Translations under genes and position numbers: made by a program
Shown: in pieces, positions 57,259 to 64,000 of the stretch
Numbering within the stretch: position 1 is the stretch's first letter
How the letters are laid out: every line of letters starts with the position of its first letter
Source: JBMYZL01 sp965661765
Lineage (GTDB): Bacteria; Bacteroidota; Bacteroidia; Flavobacteriales_D; Sanyastnellaceae
DNA length: 64,000 bases
Assembly (NCBI GenBank): GCA_965661765.1
Contig: CBFIFE010000004.1
Span: forward strand, 1 to 64,000
Direction: 5' to 3'
The notes under the pieces: model-generated
What the model was told of the DNA's origin: nothing
The model's database searches: none
Seen by the model: the letters and a program-made list of their open reading frames with translations, nothing else

Positions 57259-60200
57259 TCAGAAGTTGTCCAAATCCGTTGGGCGCATGACGCCAAACCA
57301 CTTCAAAATGCGTTCTCCCACTCCTGGCACATCCACGTGGATGATGTAAATGCCACCAGCAATCGGGACGTTGCGTTCGTTTTTCAAATCCCAATCGACA
57401 GTAGTCAATGGATCTGCCTTTCTGAATTCACGCACGAGGGTCCCGTGGAGATTGTAGATCCTCACCGTACACACCTCGGGGAGGTTCGTGATCTTGATCC
57501 GGTTGTCGAGTTTGCTGGTTTCGTACTGCGAATAAGCGTAGTACGGGTTGGGCACGACATTGATGTCTGCCAGGGCTTCCTCGAGTGCGCTCACCTGACC
57601 CAACTGCGCGGCCACGTTGCGTGTGGAGAAGGTGTACAAGGGGTTCCAGAAGTTGTCGGCACCGGTGTAGTCGTCGGCGTCGTAATTCGTGGCACTGTAC
57701 TTCTCGTACGCCTTGGCGACGCGCAAGCGCACGCGACAATCGTTCGGGATGAGCCCCTGTTCGACGCTCAACAGCGGATGGTCTTCGTTCACGGAAGACG
57801 ACCCCACCCACGAGCAGGCCCGGAAAACCCTTCGGATGTTCGTGGAGTTGGGCTCGAACTCGAGGTTCTGCCAAATGTACCGGCCGCCGTCATAGGCAGG
57901 CATGCGGTTGTCGCTGCCTTCCTCGTGGCGTGCATTCTTGAAGACGTAAATCCAGTGCTGTCCTGCGGCATAAGGCTGATTGAGGCTGCCTTCGATGCGC
58001 GAGGATGGGTTCCAAATCATGTCGTCCCCATTGTCGGCGCCCAACCACGAATCCTCACCGAAGGCCATGTTGAGGCGTTCACCGGTGTTCAAGTCGATGG
58101 CGTAGCCCGGGAACCAGCCCATGCCGATGGGTTGGTCGCCATCGGGGTTCGCCTCAGAGGTGTTGCAACCGGCTGTGCCCAGGGCACGACCGTTTTTGTC
58201 CACGGAAGGGTGGCGGCGCAACCGCATCTTTTCGGGTTCGACATCGTCGTTCTCTCCCGTGGCCTTCTGGGCAAGCTCTTCCACGGGCTGCATTTCCAGA
58301 ACAGGGCAGCGTGTCCACTTCGACTTGTCGCTGGTGAACACCACGTCGACATTGTTCAAGTCGTCGATGCCACTGAAGGGAGACAAGTCACCTTCCAGCC
58401 CGTCGATGGTGGGGGCGATGGATGGGAATTTGACCACGCTGCCATCGGGGAATTCCACATCGCCGGTGTAGCTGACGAGGCAGTAAGGCGACCACGTGCC
58501 ACCGAGGACACCCTCGTACACCTCCTCTTCATCGAGCGGGTTGCCCGTTTTGATGTCATTGAAGATGACCTCAAACTCCAGTTCATCGTCACCCTCTTGG
58601 TTGCCCGCCCGGATCCAGTTCAACTCGTCAAAGCCCTCCGCATCGGGCACCCCGAGCAGCCACGGCCGTGACGGGTCGTCGTACGCAATCGACGACTCGA
58701 GCAGGTCCGTGAAGGCACCGCTGTTGCCGTATTCGTGCTGGTGCACCGTCACGGACAACCCCCAATCGAGCAACAGGGCCTCGTTGAGCACAGCGATGGA
58801 CGACTGCGACTCGTACACCGCCTTGTTGTCGTTCGTGGGATCTGCGTCCTCGAGCCAAGTCTTGTTTGTCATCGTCCAGAACGCATCCACTGCGTCTTCG
58901 AGATCGGCGTCGTCACCGGCCACGCGGAGCTCAAAGTCCGCCACCGGAACGCGCAACGGGTCGACCACCTTCACATCGATGGGCCCTGCCCCTGCCACAT
59001 AGGTCAAGGCGCTTGTGGCGTTGTCCGCCAAAATCGCGGCTTCAGAAGCCGGCGTGATGTCCATCACGTTGCGGCCGTTGCCCTTGCCCTCGAGTCGGGT
59101 GATCTCCACGCCCGTGCCGTAGGCGGCGTGAGCAATCGTTCCACCCGCTTCAGGTGTCGGCTTGTGTGGCACCCCAGCGTAAGCGCGGATGGAGCCCACC
59201 GCTGCCTTCCGTGAAGCTTTGAACTGGACGTCTTGGCCAGCACCAGTGACCGGATTGTATTCCTCGTAGTTGTTGTAGCCATAGGCCAACACCATGAAGT
59301 AATAGGTCTTGTGGTTCACCAGGCGGCTGTCGCCCGTAGCGAAGGCGTCGGTCGTCACGCGGAAACTGTGGCGGATGCCCTCGTTTTCCCCGTCGGCCAT
59401 CAAATATGGCACGGGCAATTCCATGGTTTCATCCTGAACGTAATTGACAATGACGTCAATGTCGTTCGCGACATCGCATTGCTCAATCAGGCGGGCTTTG
59501 TTGATATCACCCAAATCAGCAGGAGAGACCTCGGAGTCGCGGAGTTGGTAAATGAGGTACCCTTCAAAATCGTAAGATCGCGTCAAGGAATCAATCGGAT
59601 TCCCTTCAATGTCGAGCTTGGGTATCCCTGGGTCCAACTGCAAGTAGTCCTCGAGGTAGTTGTTGCTCAGTGGGTTGTCATTTGTCAGGTACAAGACCAA
59701 TTCGTTCTCGAGCTCTTGAATGGTCACGTCCGGTGCATCAGGACCGGAGACAATCTCGAAGCAATTGTCGAACAATGCCTGCGCCTTGTCATCGGCGATG
59801 CGCATGGCTTTGACCGATTCTTGAGGATCTCCTGCTTGTGCTTGTGCCCAAACCACACCGACTGTGATGTTGTTGTAGTCGCCCGGCTCGAGTGTAAAAG
59901 GTCCGGCAGCTTGAATGAATCGGCGATCGGCTGGCGGGTTGCCAGAAGTCACTTCAGTCCATGGTTCCACCGGAACGCCGCCGGTTCCCCATGAGAATGG
60001 ATCGGTGTCGCCTGGGAACATGTAAGTGGCTGTGATGTCCAAATTGGCACCGGTCGCAGCAGACACACCATCTCCTCCATACGCCATGGGCTGGCCATTT
60101 TTCCAAATGCCATTCATGTAGTTGTAGTAGTGGGGCGGTGTTGTGGGTTCACCGTTGATGGGGTTGCCGGAGTTGTTGTAGTAGACAAAGCGGCGCATAC

Positions 60201-61431
60201 CGAAGCGCTCGTTGTCCACGATGCCGTCACCGTAACCGATGCCGATGCCCTCGTATGGAATGCCCAACGAGTCAATGGCGTCTGTGAAGATTGGGGTCAG
60301 GGGATTGTCAATGTCGTCGGTGTCCTGGTAGGGACCCTCGAAGAAGTCCACCCCGACGGCTGGGGTGCGGTTGCCGTAGCCTTGGGAACTGGATGAAGGC
60401 TCGTCTTCCGCATCGCCGTTGTAAGCGTATCCCAATCCACGTTGAACGTCACACCCGACGTAGTCGTCGGTGGCCGTGCCCACGTCGGCATCCACCCAAA
60501 CGCCGAAGTAGGTGTTGTTCAAGGTCTGCGTGCCTTGGTTGATCAGAACGTAGTTGTAGAAGGTCATGTTATTGACCTCGTCGTTCGTCGAGAAGGCGAA
60601 CGCCTGCGCGCGAATCTCCATGCCGATGGGCTCGCCTTGGGACTCGGAGTGGACGTTGCCCTTGTCGTTGAAAATCCAGTAGAAGTTGCGGTCGCCATAA
60701 AGAGGCACTTGGTCTTCCCTGCGGCGCTCTTTGCAATCGATCTCTTGCAAGAAATCGTACCAAGGGTAGTCACCAGACTGGGGATCGTAAAAACCATCGC
60801 CATCATAGTCCAAGAAGGGCGACAGGTAGAAGTCTTGGTTCAAGGCAGTGTTGCCGTGTGCCGGATATTCAAAAAAGTAAGACGGGATGCTGTAGCCCTC
60901 GGGAAACAGCGTTTCCATGTCGCAATCCGGGTCCGCCAAGCAGTCGAAGTATTGGCGATGCCGTTCCGCATCTGCCCGGGTAGAGACAAAAAACTTGTCA
61001 TACTGCGAACAGACAGTTGCATCCACTTCAGCGGAACCATCGTTCGTCAACGGTCCTGGCCAAAAGTCGTTGCCTTGGCGGAATTTGACTGCCGCAAGTT
61101 TCAACTGTTGGTCAGGGGAAATGCCCCCCATCCAGAGCGCCCCGGCGTAGAGGGAGCTGACCTCGCCGCCTTTGGGCACTTCGTATGCGGCCCGGCTTGT
61201 CGCTCGGTCTTGCCACATCGAACCGCCCGTCTCGATCAAGGCCCGGACGTTGTTCCATTCCAAGTCCCGCAGGGCAGTGGCCGGGGCACAGGCCGCAGCA
61301 CGGGTTTGCGGAAGGGCAGTGACGTCGGCGTCATTTGCTGTCTCACCGGGACCGTTGGGACCGGTGTATTTGTAGGCGAGTGCTGGCAGGGTGAAGCAGC
61401 TCGCGAGGGTCAGAAGGAAGATCGTGCGCAT
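57259..61431 (-). CDS. Large exported surface protein with T9SS-like C-terminal domain
   Basis: A 1390-residue protein with a signal peptide (TIFLLTLASCFTLPALA). I chose the ATG at 61431. Two long segments contain acidic and calcium-type patches (DYDGDGFYDPQSGDYPWYDF near residue 208, then further DxDxDG-like stretches), and repeated PFLDY and PGDYNNITVGVVWAQ stretches suggest a multi-domain beta-sandwich protein. The C-terminus (ITNLPEVCTVRIYNLHGTLV, then GGIYIIHVDVPG) looks like a FlgD- or T9SS-type Ig domain ending in MRPTDLDNF. Similar proteins lie next to TonB receptors and PorV-like genes in Bacteroidota; the function is unknown. The last 20 codons match the fragment at 1-63. Confidence 0.78.
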   Translation of the reverse strand: MRTIFLLTLASCFTLPALAYKYTGPNGPGETANDADVTALPQTRAAACAPATALRDLEWNNVRALIETGGSMWQDRATSRAAYEVPKGGEVSSLYAGALWMGGISPDQQLKLAAVKFRQGNDFWPGPLTNDGSAEVDATVCSQYDKFFVSTRADAERHRQYFDCLADPDCDMETLFPEGYSIPSYFFEYPAHGNTALNQDFYLSPFLDYDGDGFYDPQSGDYPWYDFLQEIDCKERRREDQVPLYGDRNFYWIFNDKGNVHSESQGEPIGMEIRAQAFAFSTNDEVNNMTFYNYVLINQGTQTLNNTYFGVWVDADVGTATDDYVGCDVQRGLGYAYNGDAEDEPSSSSQGYGNRTPAVGVDFFEGPYQDTDDIDNPLTPIFTDAIDSLGIPYEGIGIGYGDGIVDNERFGMRRFVYYNNSGNPINGEPTTPPHYYNYMNGIWKNGQPMAYGGDGVSAATGANLDITATYMFPGDTDPFSWGTGGVPVEPWTEVTSGNPPADRRFIQAAGPFTLEPGDYNNITVGVVWAQAQAGDPQESVKAMRIADDKAQALFDNCFEIVSGPDAPDVTIQELENELVLYLTNDNPLSNNYLEDYLQLDPGIPKLDIEGNPIDSLTRSYDFEGYLIYQLRDSEVSPADLGDINKARLIEQCDVANDIDVIVNYVQDETMELPVPYLMADGENEGIRHSFRVTTDAFATGDSRLVNHKTYYFMVLAYGYNNYEEYNPVTGAGQDVQFKASRKAAVGSIRAYAGVPHKPTPEAGGTIAHAAYGTGVEITRLEGKGNGRNVMDITPASEAAILADNATSALTYVAGAGPIDVKVVDPLRVPVADFELRVAGDDADLEDAVDAFWTMTNKTWLEDADPTNDNKAVYESQSSIAVLNEALLLDWGLSVTVHQHEYGNSGAFTDLLESSIAYDDPSRPWLLGVPDAEGFDELNWIRAGNQEGDDELEFEVIFNDIKTGNPLDEEEVYEGVLGGTWSPYCLVSYTGDVEFPDGSVVKFPSIAPTIDGLEGDLSPFSGIDDLNNVDVVFTSDKSKWTRCPVLEMQPVEELAQKATGENDDVEPEKMRLRRHPSVDKNGRALGTAGCNTSEANPDGDQPIGMGWFPGYAIDLNTGERLNMAFGEDSWLGADNGDDMIWNPSSRIEGSLNQPYAAGQHWIYVFKNARHEEGSDNRMPAYDGGRYIWQNLEFEPNSTNIRRVFRACSWVGSSSVNEDHPLLSVEQGLIPNDCRVRLRVAKAYEKYSATNYDADDYTGADNFWNPLYTFSTRNVAAQLGQVSALEEALADINVVPNPYYAYSQYETSKLDNRIKITNLPEVCTVRIYNLHGTLVREFRKADPLTTVDWDLKNERNVPIAGGIYIIHVDVPGVGERILKWFGVMRPTDLDNF

Positions 61432-61439
61432 CGTCAATG

Positions 61440-64000
61440 TCAGAAGTCAAATTTTACACCCAATCGAATCGTGCGTGGCAGACCCAAGTTGAATGGGGTG
61501 TCCACGAACATGCTGTAATAGTTGCGGAACGAGTCCGGGTTGTTCTGTGAGTTGATGAGGGGCTGATACTGGGCGGCTGCCAAATAGCCATCATCATCAG
61601 CAACACCCGTAAAGCGATAGACGCTGTTGATGTTGCGCGTGTTGAGCAAATTCCCGATCCAGAAGTAGACGTTGAGGTTCATGGATTTGGCATTCTCTCC
61701 TTCACCGCCATAGTTGATTGTGAAGTTCTTGTCCACGTTCATGTCCAAATTGAATTGCCACGGGAGGCGGCTTCCGTTGATGGACCCTTCGGTGGACGGG
61801 CTGATTTCGCCAGTAATCGGGGTGGGGATCACAGATGCCGTGTAAGGCGTTCCCGAGCCGAGTGAACCGATGAAGTTCACGCCGGTGTTGGCGAACAACT
61901 GAACCTGCTTCGCCTTGCCATCGGCGTCCTTGCCCATGTTGACGACCGGACCATTGTAGTTCTCGCCGCTTCCATAGCGGTAATCGATGTTGGCCACGAT
62001 TCTGTGGCGTTGGTCGTAGTTGAAAGGAGCGATGGTCCGCAAGTTGGGCAGGCCGGCGTTGATCAGGGCCAACGCCGTTTGCGTTGTGGACCCCGTTCCG
62101 TCAGCAAACTGCAAAGTGTAGTTCGCGCTCAAGCGGATGTTGCCTGTTCGGCGGAGGTCGTAGGCGAAGGTCAGTCCCTTCACCGTGCCGAAGTCGAGGT
62201 TGCCGAACGCGCGGTATGGACGTGGGTATGCGCCCGTGAAGTTTCTCACCTGGATCATGTCGCGCATCTCCTTGTAATACGCTGAAATTTTCAGGGACGA
62301 AGTCTTCGTCAACACTTGCTGGAAGCCCAATTCGTAGTCGATGGTCTTTTCTGGGCGCAGGTCCGGGTTTGCAATCAGATTGTTCCGCGACTCAATAAAG
62401 AAATAGTCAATGGGCGAGAAGCGGTTGCTTGACGTGGGACGCTGAGTCAAGATGTCGTAGTGCGCAAAGAAGACGGCCTCATCCGAAATGTTGAAGGAGA
62501 AAGCGATTCGAGGCATGATGTTGACCTGCGGATCGTAATCGCGGAATGCGTCAGAGGTCAACGGCGCGTCCGGTCCGTTCTTCAGCCAAGGTGCTGGATA
62601 CGGCTCGTTGACCGCCAGGACATCTGGGTCAGTGATCTCAGTGCCCGCTGCGTTGAACCAAGTGTCTCCATCGCGGAAACCCACAATGGACCCAGGGTTT
62701 TGCAAAGCGTCCACATAGACCGCGTAGTCTTCACCGATGTTTTCTGGGATGATTGGGTTTTCATCGAGTTGGCCGAGCAAATCGCCACTCAAATCGCCGA
62801 CGCGGTAGTTCTCACCGATGACATAAGGGTCCTTCAGCACTTGCTGGTTTGCGTCGAAACGATCCACCCGGAGGCCCACGTTGAAGATGATGTCATCGAA
62901 CGTGAATTTGTCCATGACGTAGCCTGAGATGTAAATCGGCTCGTAGGCCTGAATGGGGCGTGTGAAGAAGCCGTCTTCGTTCTTCTCGTTGAAGAAATCT
63001 TCGATGGTGGGGCGATCATTGAGCTTGTTGCCGTAGGGATCGTATCCGCTGTAGTTCACGTAGTTCGCGCCTTGGTTGAGCAGGTCATCTGCGCCAAACA
63101 TGTCCAGCGTCATAAAGTCCGGGTCGATGGCATCAATGTTCACGAAGTCATTGCCATCTGGATCGAGGCCCAAGGCCAAACGCAAGTTGCGGTCGAACTC
63201 GAATTGGTTGTCCCCGATCAAGCGGTCGTAAGTGACATAAAAGCCCGTACCGTTGTTGGTGATCGTGGAATCTTGCGTGTCGATTTCTTTGATGTGAGAA
63301 TTGGCGGTCAGGCGGCCCAAGGTCCACAAGCCCGTCGGTGCCAGCGAGAAGAAGGCATCCCGGCGCTGCTCGTATTCAAAGCCCATCTGCAAGGCGTGGT
63401 CCCCGATGTCCCCGGATCCCGCCGCACTGATGCGGAACTGGGTGTTGTTCGAAATGCTGAAGGTGTTGCCTTGCGTTCCCGGATAGCTCCAGAGGCCATA
63501 GGTGGCTGGCGGCGTCTGGCCATTCAACAAAGCGTTGCCGTTTTGCACAGCCAAGAGGCTTTCATAGGGACCATCCTCATTTGCGTCATATGGCGCGTAG
63601 TTGAACAGCTGGAAGTACTGGTTGTTGATGGCCGCGAGTTCTTCGTTGTGCACAGAAGGGGCAAATGTGACCAAGGTGTCCTCCCATCCATTGTGCACGA
63701 AGCGACCGCCCGCAGGATCGAATTCGTACGACTCCCGGTTGTACACATCAAAGCGCCCCACGTGTCCGTAGCGGAAGAAGTTGTCCCCGTGGTTGGCGTC
63801 TTGCACCCGCTGGTAAGACTGGGTGTAGTCGGCCATGACCGAGTAGAACACATTCTTCAAGGTGTTGGCTGAAGCTTCCGTGTCCTCCTCTTCGTTGATG
63901 AATCGCTGGGAGAACTTGACGTAAGCGCGCCAGTCGAAACCCATCACGTCCAAGTTGTTGTTCCAATTCATCAAGGAATTGGCAAAGCTGTAGCTGGCCC
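61440..64000 (-). CDS. TonB-dependent receptor, partial (5' end outside window)
   Basis: At least 853 residues are present and the frame stays open to the right edge (ASYSFANSLMNWNNNLDVMG), so signal peptide and plug are outside. The visible part is the beta-barrel of a large receptor: many aromatic-ended strands, a periplasmic-turn pattern such as PDLRPEKTIDYELGFQQ (the common TonB-receptor ending block) near the last third, and the C-terminal strand LGLPRTIRLGVKFDF. The ligand is unknown. It is followed after about 10 nt by the large surface protein and then the PorV-like gene, an arrangement that suggests one surface machine. Confidence 0.85.
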   Translation of the reverse strand, partial: ASYSFANSLMNWNNNLDVMGFDWRAYVKFSQRFINEEEDTEASANTLKNVFYSVMADYTQSYQRVQDANHGDNFFRYGHVGRFDVYNRESYEFDPAGGRFVHNGWEDTLVTFAPSVHNEELAAINNQYFQLFNYAPYDANEDGPYESLLAVQNGNALLNGQTPPATYGLWSYPGTQGNTFSISNNTQFRISAAGSGDIGDHALQMGFEYEQRRDAFFSLAPTGLWTLGRLTANSHIKEIDTQDSTITNNGTGFYVTYDRLIGDNQFEFDRNLRLALGLDPDGNDFVNIDAIDPDFMTLDMFGADDLLNQGANYVNYSGYDPYGNKLNDRPTIEDFFNEKNEDGFFTRPIQAYEPIYISGYVMDKFTFDDIIFNVGLRVDRFDANQQVLKDPYVIGENYRVGDLSGDLLGQLDENPIIPENIGEDYAVYVDALQNPGSIVGFRDGDTWFNAAGTEITDPDVLAVNEPYPAPWLKNGPDAPLTSDAFRDYDPQVNIMPRIAFSFNISDEAVFFAHYDILTQRPTSSNRFSPIDYFFIESRNNLIANPDLRPEKTIDYELGFQQVLTKTSSLKISAYYKEMRDMIQVRNFTGAYPRPYRAFGNLDFGTVKGLTFAYDLRRTGNIRLSANYTLQFADGTGSTTQTALALINAGLPNLRTIAPFNYDQRHRIVANIDYRYGSGENYNGPVVNMGKDADGKAKQVQLFANTGVNFIGSLGSGTPYTASVIPTPITGEISPSTEGSINGSRLPWQFNLDMNVDKNFTINYGGEGENAKSMNLNVYFWIGNLLNTRNINSVYRFTGVADDDGYLAAAQYQPLINSQNNPDSFRNYYSMFVDTPFNLGLPRTIRLGVKFDF

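Overview
The window reads as chromosomal DNA from a GC-rich member of the Bacteroidota, probably a Flavobacteriales-like marine or freshwater lineage. The evidence is TonB-dependent receptors with N-terminal carboxypeptidase-like domains, a DUF4249 lipoprotein, a PorV/PorQ-family protein, type IX secretion (T9SS) C-terminal domains of both the hydrolase type and the gliding-motility type, and promoters with the Bacteroidota -7 element TAnnTTTG instead of an E. coli-like -10 box. Shine-Dalgarno sequences are essentially absent. Genes are densely packed, with many 4-nt ATGA overlaps. I see no phage, insertion sequence, CRISPR, rRNA or tRNA.

Layout. 1-63 is the 3' tail of a paralogue of the 1390-residue gene at 57259-61431. 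175-3355 is a TonB receptor plus DUF4249 lipoprotein pair. 3475-9159 is a complete RND efflux operon (adaptor, pump, TolC). 9196-15795 is a translationally coupled four-gene cluster of radical SAM/SPASM, methyltransferase, deacetylase-glycosyltransferase fusion and glycosyltransferase-glycosyltransferase-GNAT fusion. It converges on gmd, a large double glycosyltransferase and an MsbA-like ABC exporter (15917-21493). 21696-24109 holds rpmH, a phosphopantetheinyl transferase and ahcY. 24266-29333 is a leftward operon with TolC, MacA-like adaptor, tsaB, a degenerate Rieske-like protein and a T9SS-tagged hydrolase. 30132-35749 encodes heme-copper oxidase subunits III, III and IV, a tandem-SCO protein, a DUF420 protein and heme O synthase. 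35826-43911 is a second surface-polysaccharide region (Wzi-like protein, WecA-like transferase, unknown outer-membrane protein, GDP-fucose synthase, orphan Opp-type permease, glycosyltransferase 2, flippase-like protein). 43933-51047 is housekeeping: ruvC, ddl, purK, an MscS channel, thyA, folA, HupE and yidD. 51131-57240 holds an M43 protease, a His/Asp-rich lipoprotein, a BNR protein, a HIT protein, greA and the PorV-like gene. 57259-64000 is the large surface protein and a TonB receptor that runs off the right edge.

Three non-coding signals stand out. First, six blocks of a 9-nt tandem repeat (coding-strand unit GGGTGACTA or GGGAGACCA) lie between genes. Four of them contain or abut the stop codon of the gene they follow, two loci have inverted pairs, and the spacing fits G-quadruplex formation. 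Second, many -7 boxes lie only 3-6 nt from the start codon, which predicts leaderless or nearly leaderless mRNAs. Third, the greA leader carries a strong intrinsic terminator between its promoter and its coding sequence, an arrangement like the GraL leader of E. coli. The strongest protein-level oddities are the double SCO protein with a metal-ligand-less first domain and the coupled cluster of fused glycan enzymes at 9196-15795.
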